A DNA stretch of 64,000 nucleotides from Cristatella mucedo (GCA_009760855.2 WPIO01000053.1:1379501-1443500); one strand, 5' to 3'. Counted from the first letter of the stretch, positions 45,205 to 55,509 are shown. Translations and numbers: made by a program. The notes: a model not told the origin generated them from the sequence alone.

Positions 45205-47061
45205 GTTTCCTTTATCGTACAGCTAGGGTAACCTAGCTATCATGAATGTCCCCTTTAGGGATTCTTTACTCCCTCCTTAGAGGACTCTTAGAGGGAAGTG
45301 AAGACTCACTCCCTAGAGGGGAAGGTCAATCTCCTTTTCCTAGAGAGTAGCGGGGCCCCTCCTCCCTTAGGGACCCTTTGGGATAAGTAAACCCTCTCCA
45401 GGAGAGAGCTCTAGCGAGGCTAACCCTTTGCCCCCCTAGGGGCCCCTAACCCTCTCTCAAGGGAGAACTTAACCCAGGGAGAGTCATTTCCATCTCTTAG
45501 CTGCGAGCATAAGCCCACTGGGGCTAGGGCTTTATCACACTTTTATTGCCTTTAGAAAGAGAGGTCCCTACAGATTTCAAGCGCCTGATTGAGGCCTCGC
45601 CTCCCTATGGAATCCCTCCTCCTTAGAGATGTTCGTCCCAGGGGGAGGGTAGTTGAACCCTTAAGGTATACTTAGTATAGCTTAAGGGAGATAAGAGTAC
45701 ATTTAATAAGTACTTTAGACTAAGCAAGTACTAGGTACTCACTTAGGGACTAATAGAGTAAACTAAAGGGTTAAGAGTGAGTAGGGTATTGGGGCTTAAC
45801 TCACTCCGTTACACTCCGTTCCCGCTCTCTTGAGTGAGAGGTGATCGGCCTCCGATAACCTATCTCAGATCATACCCCCCTTAGAGCCATTACTCTCCCT
45901 CGTCAAGAATGAATATAGGGGGTAAGCCCTCTTGAGGCTGTTAGGAGTGGAGCCTCATCGAGGATAATACCCCTCTATATCCCCCTCTCCTTAGTTGCAA
46001 CATCTGTGGACTGTATTAAAGGTGGTCTGTACAGAGTCATTTGCAGGAGGCAGAGGTATAACCTTGGGAGTTCGGATCGTCTTTAGTGCTCAAGTAGTCT
46101 GGGCTTATCCCTCTAGGACTAGATTTGCCAAGGAGGGAAGAACAAAGATCGTTGAGCAGCTGACTTATCAGAGGGAGTAACCTCGTTGTGCCCTCATTAA
46201 CACACTACACCCGCAGCGTCGTACAGACCCGTAATGCCCTCCTGGTGTCGACTGCACAGGAGCGAGGGAGGGGAGTCAGGGCTTACAGCAAGGTGGGGGC
46301 TCAAGGGGCTCCTAGGGAGATAAGTCCCATTAGCTGATCAGTGGAGGGGAACTCTTACCTCCATGAAGAGGGAAGGCCTAGGCACCCTGATCCTACGTAG
46401 TCATTACTCTCCTACTAGGGTTTCAGTAGTAAACTGGAGGTATTCGACCCCGGTGTCGAGTGCACAGGAGCGGAGGGAGGAGAATATCCTTTAGTTTAGC
46501 TGCTGGCTCCTTAGTAGTACATTCAGGGGTTAGGGGAAGGGGTAGACTAGGGCTATCCCGATAGTACCCCCGTAGAGGAAGGTCTAGGGAGGGGAACTCT
46601 CGTCCCGGACTCCACTCCAGATGGACGAAGGGGATCATGGGTTCCCATAACCCTCTCAGTTCCACAGATCTCTTCCTCTGGGCTTATATAAGATTAATGT
46701 AGAGTGGAAGATCTTTGAAAAGCTGGAGCTGGAGAACCTGTTGAGGCTTATCCTCAATAACCCTCCTGAGACCCACTAGGGGTATTTATTCAATACGAGC
46801 TTTTACTCTTACGGCCACAGGGGGATGGAAGGGGCTTCTAGCCCTCCCCTAAGCTCCTCTTAGAGAGGTCTTAGTTGAGTAGGGGACTTAGTCCCCCTAT
46901 TCCCCTCTAGGGGGTAGGTTAGTCTTCACTAACTTCTTAGCTGAGATTAGCTAAGGGTATTTATTCAATACGAGCTTTTACTCTTCCTGTCATAGATGGA
47001 TGGGAGGGGCTTCCAGCCCTCCTCTAAGGACCTCTGAGAGAGTTCTTAGCCCTTATAAATG
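45205..47061 (+). other. Mitochondrial-type non-coding block with short repeats
   Basis: Many short GGGG/CCCC and CTCTAGAG-type inverted pairs, and two larger direct repeats: GTATTTATTCAATACGAGCT plus about 70 bases (46772 and 46947), and GTGTCGAxTGCACAGGAGCG (46246 and 46451). No conserved rRNA motif or credible tRNA was found. It may be an expanded control region of the donor mitochondrial genome; that it is mitochondrial is inferred from contiguity with trnM. Confidence 0.5.
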
Positions 47062-47124
47062 GACTAGATAAGCTAAGTTAAGCTATCGGGCTCATACCTC
47101 AAAGATGGGATTCCTCCTCTAGTC
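47062..47124 (+). tRNA. trnM: tRNA-Met (CAT), numt copy
   Basis: Acceptor GACTAGA (47062-47068) pairs with TCTAGTC (47118-47124). The core AGCTAAGTTAAGCTATCGGG and anticodon CAT (47093-47095) are the classic mitochondrial tRNA-Met signature. 63 nt, ends 27 nt before nad1. Confidence 0.93.
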
Positions 47125-47151
47125 AGAGTTAACCTAGTCAAGGCTAACTTT

Positions 47152-48100
47152 ATGGTTAACCTTTTAATTAAAAGCCTAATTGTCGTAGTGGCTGTCTTAC
47201 TGGCAGTAGCTTTCCTTACTTTGGTTGAACGTAAGGTACTCAGGTACATTCAACTACGGAAGGGCCCTAACAAGGTAGGGTTTGGGGGTCTTCCCAGCCC
47301 TTTGCTGATGCTATTAAGTTGTTTACGAAGGAGAACTCTTGAGTCACTCTTTCAAACCCCTTCTAGCCTATAAGCTAGCCCCTGTTCTCTCCTTAGTCGT
47401 AGCTCTTACTTTATGGATTTACTTTACTTATCCCCCTTTAGTGGGTACTATATCCCTTTAGGAATCTTGCTATTCCTTTGTATCTCCAGGGTAAATGTTT
47501 ATACCACCTTGATTTCTGGGTGATCCTCTAACTCCAAGTATGCCCTCTTAGGGGCACTTCGGGCTATTGCTCAGTCAATCTCTTATGAAGTAAGGATGGC
47601 TCTCCTACTCTTACGAGTAGCGATTGTTTCCCATTCTTACAACTTAGGGACACTCTCTGAAGAGCAGGGCTTGTCTTGACTTTCCCTATTCCTAATACCT
47701 TTGGCTATTATGTGATTTACCTCCTCTTTAGCAGAGACTAATCGAGCTCCCTTTGACTTTGCTGAGGGAGAGTCAGAGCTTGTCTCTGGGTTTAACATTG
47801 AGTACGGGGGCAAGAGGATTTGCCTTCTTATTTATGGCAGAGTATGCTAATATTATCTTCATAAGAATACTGACTAGGGTGCTCTTTCTAGGAGGGGCTA
47901 GAATGTGAGTATGAAGCTCCCCTGCTGTGTGTACTGTGAAGATCGTACTTGTAGCACTCACCTTCTAATGGGTTCGAGGGTCGTTCCCTCGTCTTCGGTA
48001 TGACCAGCTCATGTATCTTACTTGAAAACGAATCCTCCTGATAGTTCTCTCCTAATTATTGATTCTTCTTCCCCTAGAGGGGATTATGTCTACTTTATAG
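47152..48100 (+). pseudogene. nad1: nad1 (NADH dehydrogenase subunit 1), numt copy
   Basis: It begins [20 protein letters not shown], with [20 protein letters not shown] next, and covers the whole subunit, a membrane part of respiratory complex I, to a TAG at 48098. It is broken by frameshifts near 47292, 47362, 47458 and 47812 and by in-frame TAA codons near the end (about 47967 and 48050). Conserved blocks [20 protein letters not shown] and [10 protein letters not shown] are easily read. Not functional in the nucleus. Confidence 0.95.
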
Positions 48101-48166
48101 TAGATAAGTGTACGTTCAGGTGGACTTGGAATCCACTTTACACAAGTAAATTGCGATACACTACTC

Positions 48167-48230
48167 GAAAGGTAGAGGGACTCTCTAACCACTAACCCCC
48201 AAAGTTAGTATTCTAAATAAACTATCTTTC
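48167..48230 (-). tRNA. trnP: tRNA-Pro (TGG), numt copy, opposite strand
   Basis: The minus strand folds into a full cloverleaf: acceptor GAAAGAT/ACCTTTC (one mismatch), the D-arm ATAGTTTATTTAGAATA typical of animal mitochondrial tRNA-Pro, anticodon stem CTAAC/GTTAG with loop TTTGGGG (TGG), and T stem TAGAG/CTCTA. It lies between nad1 and nad6. Confidence 0.92.
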
Positions 48231-48235
48231 CAAAC

Positions 48236-48715
48236 ATGACACTCTTATTCCTCCTGGTGTTAACCCTTACCGTCTCTTCAGTGATACCTATCTTCCAACA
48301 ACCTATCCCCTCAGGGATAGCTCTCCTTTTCCTAGCCTTCTTGAGGACTACTTTCTTAGGGTTTGTTGTTAGCTCTTGGTATGGCTATCTGTTGTTCCTA
48401 ATCTACATTAGGGGGATGCTAGTAGCCTTTGGTTATGTATGTGTTATGACCCCTAACACCCTCTTCTTAGTAGTCCCTAAAGTCCCTTTGATGGTTACCC
48501 TAGCTACCTTCACCTTGATTCTATCTTCTAGGAGGGTGAGATTGCTCCAGGGGGACTCTCTCTTCTGGAAGCTAGGAAGTTACTCCCTTCTTTCAGGGGA
48601 GAATTTAAGGGCTTACTGAATAGTGGCTATCCTCCTCTTAGTGATACTTGTTATTACAGTGTATGTAGTCTTCAAGAAAGCCTCCCCTCTCCGAGGGTTT
48701 GATACCTCTCGATAG
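48236..48715 (+). pseudogene. nad6: nad6 (NADH dehydrogenase subunit 6), numt copy with intact frame
   Basis: It starts MTLLFLLVLTLTVSSVIPIF 5 nt after trnP. The block YGYLLFLIYIRGMLVAFGYV is the hallmark of nad6, a hydrophobic complex I subunit. Under the mitochondrial code the frame is open for 159 codons to TAG; under the standard code it stops at 127 because TGA encodes Trp. It alone shows no frameshift. Confidence 0.93.
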
Positions 48716-48717
48716 AC

Positions 48718-49634
48718 ATGTCAGGACCTTTACGTAAGAACCACATTCTGCTAAAGCTAGTTAATGGTGCTTGAGTAGATCTTCCAGCCCCCATCAATAT
48801 CTCAGCCTGATGGAACTTTGGTTCCCTCTTAGGCTTATGCTTAGCCACTCAAATCGTAACTGGGATCTTCTTTGCTATGCATTACACTCCTGATGTCTCT
48901 CTAGCTTTCTGTGAGTCACATCACTCAAGATGTAAACTATGGGTGACTGATCCGTTTCATCCATGCTAATGGAGCCTCTTGGTTCTTCATTTGCCTCTAC
49001 CTCCACGTAGGTCGAGGAATCTATTATGGCTGTTACAAATTCAAGGAGACTTGAAGGGTAGGAGTGGTTATCTTATTCCTAACCATCATTACAGCCTTCC
49101 TAGGCTATGTTCTCCCTTGAGGACAGATGTCCTTCTGAGCTGCAGCTGTCATTACGAATATAGTATCTGCAGTCCCCTAAATTAGCAAGGCTATTGTAGA
49201 ATGATTTTGAGGGGGATTCTCAGTAGGGGCTGCTACTTTAGTTCGATTCTTTGCCCTTATAATAATAATAATAATATTGCACTTGATAAAGCGCCCTCAG
49301 AGAACTTAATCTCTTTCTAGGCGCTTTACATTTGCTGCAAAGTGATACGCAAATAACCCTTCACTTCCTGCTCCCCTTTGTCATTGCTGCACTAAGGTTA
49401 GTTCACTTGGCCTTCCTTCATCAGACTTGCTCCAATAACCCCTTAGGAATCTCCTCTTACGGGGATGTGATTCCTTTCCACTCTCACTTCTCCTCTAAGG
49501 ATACCCTTGGTTTACTTCTATTCCTAACCTCACTAGGAGGTATTGTCCTCCTGAATTCTAACTTGCTATCCTGAGAACTTTATTCCAGCTAACCCTATAG
49601 TGACCCCTACTCATATTCAACCTGAGTGATACTT
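48718..49634 (+). pseudogene. cob: cob (cytochrome b), numt copy, 3'-truncated, with insertion
   Basis: It opens MSGPLRKNHILLKLVNGAWV (TGA read as Trp) and carries the [30 protein letters not shown] and GYVLPWGQMSFW blocks of complex III cytochrome b. A one-base loss near 48911, an in-frame TAA near 49178 and a shift near 49572 break it. A 98-bp LINE-A end splits the RFFAL and [10 protein letters not shown] codons. It ends within IQPEWYF, so about the last third is missing. Confidence 0.95.
49259..49356 (-). mobile_element. LINE-A 3'-end-only insertion (98 bp) in numt cob
   Basis: It opens with (ATA)n on the plus strand, then TTGCACTTGATAAAGCGCCC, ending at AAAGTGATACGCAAATAA. CCCTT flanks both sides (49254-49258 and 49357-49361). 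Removing it with one CCCTT restores the cob frame (GCC CTT CAC TTC) exactly. Confidence 0.95.
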
Positions 49635-51160
49635 CCGCCGCTTGGAGAATGCCAAACTACAGGAAGTATCCGGACGGTCGCTGCCGCTCGCTTCCTCGAT
49701 CGTCGCGAAGGTCTCTCGGCCGAAGCGATTGCCTGAAAAAGCGATATAACCCAAATAAATATGCGAATTCATTTACAATTTCGGAGAATTTTAAATACCT
49801 TTGGCTAACTTCGGGTCAGCGCTGTGTTTCGCGCCTAGCGCTTGGTTCCAGTGCCGCCACGTTAGTTAGTGCGAACGCGCTACCGCCGATGCCACCGCAC
49901 AGCCGCTGTAGGCCGGCCGCTCCGTAGGCTCGAGCAAGCAGCTCCAGTCAAGCTGCAGCCGCTCTGTGAGCGACGCTGGTCGTGACGTCAGTCGCGATGG
50001 AGCCGAATCGAGAGCCGGCGCATCGCAACGCGGAGACGGACGAGCGATCGGCGCAGCCGGCGGCGGCGGAACTAGGTGGGATGGAGACGTAAATGGTCAC
50101 GTGGCTGCGGCAGCAGCTGGGTGTATCCGACTGCTAAACCCCGGCGAGGCGATGAGCTGGAAACTGCCGCTCTCCGTATCTGATCCTCATTTCTTTGCAT
50201 GACGGGCTACCGGCTGCGAAAGGCGAACCGTGACCGATTTCGTAGGGACACAGTCGCCGAGCTTGCAATCGCATGAGTCGACATTCAGTGGAACGCCGAC
50301 CGTGCGGCGATCCAAGATTCAGCTCGCTCGCAAGTGGAAATAAATAGGTCATGCTTATTAAGCCCCGTGTTACACTGCGAGTGAAAAGTAATTCTCGTAG
50401 ACAGAATAATAGGCTAGCCGCACCGGCAACTCGATTTTTTCCTTAACTGTACTCACTCGCGGCGAAAATTCCTTTTCGTCATTCGTCCTTGCCGCGGACG
50501 GCCTCCGTCGGCACTGCATTTTGAAATATATAACTGCACGCAGGATTTCCGCACGTCACAGTGACGGCGCATTCGTTGCCTGCGTGTGCGGTCGGAATCG
50601 AATGATGAAGTCGCGCCACGTGTTAAGCGTGCAACTCAGCGTTGCCAGTCTACTCTACAATGCCGGCGCTACGATGAGCGCACATAAGCTTCGCTTCGAT
50701 GCGCTCAGCTCGCTCTCGTCGTTCTATTTTCTTGTGAAGCTGGGCTGGTGCGAGTCAGGCAGACGCTGAGTCGAGGCCATCCGTTCTAAGCGTCTACTGA
50801 TTACGTGGCCCCGCGAGTGTTGTCGCAGTGTCCGCCTTGCTGCGGCTTGCTGACGAAATGGCACCGCGACGCGTGCTTTCAGGCGCGTCTGGATCTCGGC
50901 GATCGTGGTCACTGAAGCGTCCGGCAACGTCTTCGGGAGTGGTGTTCAAGCTGAGTGCACAGCAGTTGAAGCCAAGTGACTTCCCGTAGACGCACCGTAG
51001 CAGCACGTGAAGGCGGAGCGTGAATCCGTCTGTAAAGCGATCACTCGATTTGAATGATGCAGCCTTGACAAATCAATTGACGAGCCGGCAGAAGTAGCGT
51101 AGCCTTCCTTACATCTGTTTTGAAAATGTCTTGCAGAATTTAAATAACCGACTCGCATGC
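49635..51160. other. GC-rich region without a recognised gene
   Basis: CpG-rich sequence with open frames on both strands, none with family similarity. It might contain a promoter; nothing more can be supported. Confidence 0.35.
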
Positions 51161-51164
51161 AGAG

Positions 51165-51470
51165 GCGAAGCCAGGGTAGGAGCGCCGGAGTGGCGTGGAT
51201 TCCAGGGGGGTGGGGGTCGGAGCCCCCCCTGTAAAAGGAGAGTAAGGGGCGTATCCCCGCGTAGCGCCTGCATGGGGTGTCGCGTAGGTAGGTCAAGCAC
51301 CGATGGCCAGCCACCGCAAAAGCGCTACCGCTGGCCGCCTGACCTGGTGCCACGCTCGGCCCCTACCTTCCAGGCCAGAGGTGGCAGCTGCCACCCCTGT
51401 CACCCCTAGGCTTTGCCTGTGATTGCACAACACGCCCCAAATGCACGCGACGGGGCAAATGTAGCCTAAG
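51165..51470 (+). repeat. Unclassified GC-rich repeat, left copy
   Basis: It contains GAGGCGAAGCCAGGGTAGGA, a G-run, CAGCCACCGCAAAAGCGCTA and the 16-bp perfect palindrome GGTGGCAGCTGCCACC (51379-51394). About 150 bp of its right part recurs at 52915-53070. Confidence 0.75.
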
Positions 51471-51531
51471 CGAGATTCAGCTGAGCTAACGTTGACGTAA
51501 GGCGGCGGGTGAGCTATAATGCTGGCGCAAA

Positions 51532-51640
51532 AAATATAATTCATTACATTTGTATTATACTTGAGGCGTGATAAGAACTTTATGTCAGTCCAGGCGCTTC
51601 ACGTATGCCGTAAGGCTCGAGCCCACAACCAGGGGTACGG
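51532..51640 (-). mobile_element. SINE-A 3' half
   Basis: ATATAATTCATTACATTTGT through a damaged hairpin to GGCTCGAGCCCACAAC (B box). The A-box half is missing. Confidence 0.65.
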
Positions 51641-51756
51641 ACATTCCCCCCCCCCCGGACATTTCCCCCTGGTATAGGACACCCCCGGGTATATGGTTTA
51701 TAGTTTTAGAGTTTAGTGTTTATGGGTTTAGGGCGGACTGCGCCTCCGCCGCCTAA

Positions 51757-52318
51757 ATAACTCCACTTCTCGCCGACCTGCACTGGCTACCAGTCAAGCA
51801 ACGGATTGTCTTCAAGGTTTTGTCGCTCACTTTTAGATCACTTCATTCTATGGCTCCAGCCTATCTCTCCGACATACTCCCCCTATCAGGCCAAGCATCG
51901 TACCACCCGCCTTTCGGAATCCAACAGTCTAGAAATACCTCGTACAAACCTCAAATCCTTTGGAGACCGTGCATTCAGCTCGTATGCTCCCAAAGCCTGG
52001 AACTCCATCCCGACCTGCGTCAGAACATTTAAAAGGAACTTAAAGACACACCTATTTAGGTCAGCATTTAGTGGGTCCCTGTGATTCGTCCTTCATGCAC
52101 TTATGCGTGCCGGCACTGTGCATGCTGCCACTAACCACATTTGCATGCTGACCCTGTGCATGTCACCCCTAACCATATTATTCATTTTGTTTGTTTTTCA
52201 AGCATGATTTTACTTACCATTCAATTGCATTTCCCTTTGAAGCAAATGTAAAGCGCCTAGAAAGAGATTAAGTTCTCTGAGGGCACTTTATCAAGTGCAT
52301 TATTATTATTATTATTAA
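51757..52318 (+). mobile_element. LINE-A 3' part
   Basis: It starts near ACTCCACTTCTCGCCGACCT, encodes [40 protein letters not shown] and LFRSAFSGSL with a frame break near 51888, and ends in the 3' UTR and (ATT)n. Confidence 0.9.
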
Positions 52319-52395
52319 ATCCAACCCTTGTCCAGCCTAAATCCAACCGCAAAAATCCGCCTAAATCCAACCCTTAAATCCAACCGCTCATAGTC
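52318..52395 (+). repeat. AAATCCAACC-type minisatellite
   Basis: CTAAATCCAACC recurs four to five times with short spacers immediately after the LINE-A tail. Confidence 0.7.
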
Positions 52396-52664
52396 CGCGC
52401 TTCAATTAGTGCGGATTAGGGCGTAACTCGATCTCTAGAGATCGAGTTATACTCAGTAGACCTCCGAGGCTTCGCGCTCATTTGCAGGCACGCGCGGCAC
52501 GCCGTATCGCGCGTCCGCTTTGACGGGTACGAACGCGTGCCTGGCGGGTACGGCGGCGTCGAGCGGGACCGAACTCCCTCGAAACAAGCCGAACGAAGCT
52601 CGCAGCCGCCGCCGCCGCCGCTTGCTCCATTAGAAACTTTTCAATAATCTTCTACTTATAACCT

Positions 52665-52724
52665 TCCAATTATATAATAACTAATATATAATAATAATTA
52701 ATATAATAAATAATATATATATAT

Positions 52725-52756
<32 letters not shown>

Positions 52757-52820
52757 ATAATTAATAACCTTCCAATTATACTGAATTAGTTTCATTTCAA
52801 TAGAGCGTGAACTTAATTTG

Positions 52821-52861
<41 letters not shown>

Positions 52862-52862
52862 G
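52665..52862. repeat. AT-rich tract with (TA)n runs
   Basis: Two long (TA)n runs (about 52708-52756 and 52824-52860), separated by AT-rich sequence. Confidence 0.95.
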
Positions 52863-52911
52863 TATTCTTAATTATACATTCATCAACATAGGGGAAATGT
52901 CCTAAAAGCCC

Positions 52912-53075
52912 CGAGAGGACAGCCACCGCAAAGGCGCGACCGCTGGCCGCCCGACCGGGTGTCACGCTCGGCCCGTACCTATTAGGCCAGAGGTGGCAGC
53001 TGCCACCTCTGGCCCCCACTCGGCTTTGCCTGCGATTGCACGCCGCGCTCCAAATGCCCGCGACGCGATGACTTG
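52912..53075 (+). repeat. Unclassified GC-rich repeat, right copy
   Basis: A direct repeat of the right half of 51165-51470 (ACAGCCACCGCAAAGGCGCG, GGTGGCAGCTGCCACC at 52985-53000, GGCTTTGCCTGCGATTGCAC). Confidence 0.75.
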
Positions 53076-53640
53076 ATACGTATATGTACGCACAGACAGA
53101 TATTTATGCATCGAGTCCGAGCTTAAACGATAGGGCTCAGAGTTAACCCAACGTCTGGTTCGTGCGGCTGCGGAAGGGCCGACACAATACCCTCAAGTCC
53201 AAGTAAACTTACTCAAACAATGCACAAGCACGTGCAGGTCGCCACAGCTGACCCCACCGGCGAATCTTCTGGGAGGTGCAAGATACAGCTGGCGTAGCCC
53301 GTGTAATGCCGCGCTGGTTTGGCCCAGTGGTTGTGGTGCGCGCCCTTAACGACCGCGCTCAAGGTGAAGGTTTTCGATGACCGAGAAGGAAGGTAGCGCT
53401 GGGGTGGCCCGCGTAATTCGCGCGAAGGCGCTGGCGCAGCCCGCTCCTATCGACGGACGATAGGAGCGCGGCGTTGTTCCAGCTGATAGTATATAGATAC
53501 CGTTTCATTGACATAACCTCAGCGCACTAAAGAACTCCTGAAAGTTTTTTCAACCCTCGACCAAGTGAATGAAAGCTACGGACGCTGCTGAGCTGCGAGG
53601 GCGCGGCTGATTAACCTGCATCTATACCTACATCTATACT
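53075..53640. other. No gene; possible SINE-A head
   Basis: The only recognisable item is GCTGGTTTGGCCCAGTGGTT at 53311-53330, which matches the SINE-A A-box region, without a B box or tail. Confidence 0.4.
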
Positions 53641-54476
53641 ACTCAGCTCGAAATCTAGGTGTCATATTCCAAATCGACCTCTCGTTAGATGACCATATCA
53701 GCTTCACTGTCAAATCCGCCTATGTTCAGCTTCATAACATTCCTAAAATTCGGGCTTGTTTAGATAAAGATACCACATCTAAGTTGGTCCATACATTCGT
53801 GACATCCCGTCTCGACTTCAGCAACTCACTGCTTACTGGCCTACCAGCATGTGCGATCAGGCGATTGCAGCTGGTGCAAAACTCGGCAGCTAGACTTGTC
53901 TGTCGTGAGCGTCGCAGTTGCCACATTACTCCACTTCTCGCCGACCTGCACTGGCTACCAGTCAAGCTACGGATTGACTTCAAGGTTTTGTCGCTCACTT
54001 TTAGGTCCCTTCATTCTATGGCTCCAGCCTATCTTTCACATATACTACCCCATCAGGCCAAGCATCGTACCACACGCTTTTCGGAATCCAACAGTCTAGA
54101 AATACCTCATACAAACCTTAAATCCTTTGGAGACCGTGCATTTAGTTCATATGCTCCCAAAGCCTGGAACTCCCTCCCGACCTGCGTCAAAACATCCCCT
54201 GACCTGACCACATTTAAAAGGAACCTAAAAACACACCTATTTAGGACAGCATTTAGTGGGTCCCTGTGATTCGTCCTTCATGTGCTTATGCGTGCTGACA
54301 CTGTGCATGCTGCCACTAACCACATTTGCATGCTGACCCTGTGCATGTCACGGTTTTTCAAGCATGATTTTACTTACCATTCAATTGCATTTCACTTTAC
54401 AGCAAATGTAAAGCGCCTAGAGAGAGATTAAGTTCTCTGAGGGCGCTTTATCAAGTGAATTATTATTATTATTATT
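53640..54476 (+). mobile_element. LINE-A 3' part
   Basis: It begins in codons for ARNLGVIFQIDLSLDDHIS and encodes the C-terminus without a stop over 53784-54269 (161 codons, ending LFRTAFSGSL). The 3' UTR is shortened near 54350, and (ATT)n ends at about 54473. Confidence 0.92.
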
Positions 54477-54477
54477 T

Positions 54478-55145
54478 TAAGAATATTCAAATTATCAAGA
54501 GAGTGTCCTAGTTAGAGATGAAAATAAAAAAACAGGCGATCGTGAGAGCAAAGTAGAGAAATTAATTGTCGATTTAAGCCATATGGTAAAGTATGTTATT
54601 CATTATCGTAATTTACAACTTGTAATTGAAAGGGGCTATGTACAAACAAAGATACATAGAATAATGAGTTTTACTCAGAGTAATTGGTTAAGTGGATATT
54701 TAAAAAAACAACATTGATAGAAGAAAGGATGCAAAAGATGAGTTTAAAAAGGGATATTATGAACTGAAGAATAACGCATTTTTTGGAAAGACAATGGAGA
54801 ATTTTAGAGAAAGGGTAAACATTGAGTTGTTTGATTTAAAATTTGATAAGGATGTTGTTACATCAGAAAAAAAGAGTTAAGTCTGCTAGATTTAAAGATA
54901 GGAGATTATTTAATCGAGATTTAGTTGGAATAGAAGCAACAAAGGCAGAGATTTACTTAAACAAGCCAATTTATATAGGATTTGCAATTCTAGAAATATC
55001 AAAATTAATAATGCAAGACTTTTATAAAAAAAAATACAATGAAAGACTATTATGGAGAGGCTTTAACACTTGCTTATACTGATACTGATTCATTAGTTAT
55101 GAATATAAAGACAGAAAATTGTTATACAGATTTTGAAAGTGAATT
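54478..55145 (+). pseudogene. Family B DNA polymerase fragment (Maverick/Polinton or adintovirus type), decayed
   Basis: Collinear pieces in several frames match the palm and fingers of protein-primed family B DNA polymerases: a YRNLQ-type block near 54600, an NNAFFGKTMEN motif B (about 54770-54800), an NKPIYIGFAILEISK block (about 54960-55005), and motif C YTDTDS (55075-55092). These enzymes replicate large self-synthesising DNA transposons and related viruses. The N-terminal exonuclease and motif A are missing. At least three frame breaks (near 54705, 54875 and 55070) make it non-functional. It is far richer in A+T than its surroundings. (ATT)n tracts bound it on both sides. Confidence 0.8.
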
Positions 55146-55509
55146 CTTATTATTATTATTATTACATTAGCGGGCTTATCCTGGAGTCCGGCCAACCAAT
55201 CAGAGCGCGGTATGGGCTTGCCGCTAGCTCTCCCAGTTGACTATCGCCCCATTCGCCTCCAGCCTGTTGACCTGGATGCAGATTCACGTCACGCTGCTGG
55301 AAACGGTGGTTAAACCTAGCGCGTCTAGCATGACACGGAGCGGGCCTTGGCTACCGTTAAAGTAAGCCATTGCTGGAGCCGTCTAGAGTGTCACATCGAT
55401 CCCACTTATTCGTTCGCGGCCACCTTTTGGCTTTGCTAAGTCGCTGACTGAACTGGCTGATAGTTACAGCCGTTACTCAGCTATGCTCTAATGATACTCA
55501 TCTGCCGAC

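Larger units (their letters stand above)
41780..45205 (+). repeat. Segmental duplication, copy B
   Basis: It pairs with 55318-58870. Shared landmarks: GGAGCGGGCC at the left end, the whole GT31 gene, the 3' flank (GAGCAGCCATTGAATGCATT), GATCTCGTAGCAG, and the old retrotransposon piece CCCTTACGAACCTATACTTT. Copy B alone has the LINE-B at 43855-44740, and the mitochondrial insertion begins at its right end. Confidence 0.88.
45205..49634 (+). pseudogene. Nuclear mitochondrial insertion (numt), about 4.4 kb
   Basis: The contiguous order is a 1.86-kb non-coding block, trnM, nad1, trnP (minus strand), nad6, cob. Reading needs the invertebrate mitochondrial code: TGA at Trp positions, and AGG at the conserved Ser of nad1 SYEVSMA. 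Frameshifts and stops in nad1 and cob, plus a LINE-A insertion in cob, show that it is nuclear and decaying. The left border falls inside the segmental duplication (copy C is continuous there, near 58845). The right border is inside cob just after the PEWYF codons. Confidence 0.93.

Noticed and set aside
45205-47061. Mitochondrial rRNA genes in the block before trnM
   Set aside because: I looked for conserved small and large rRNA motifs on both strands and saw none.
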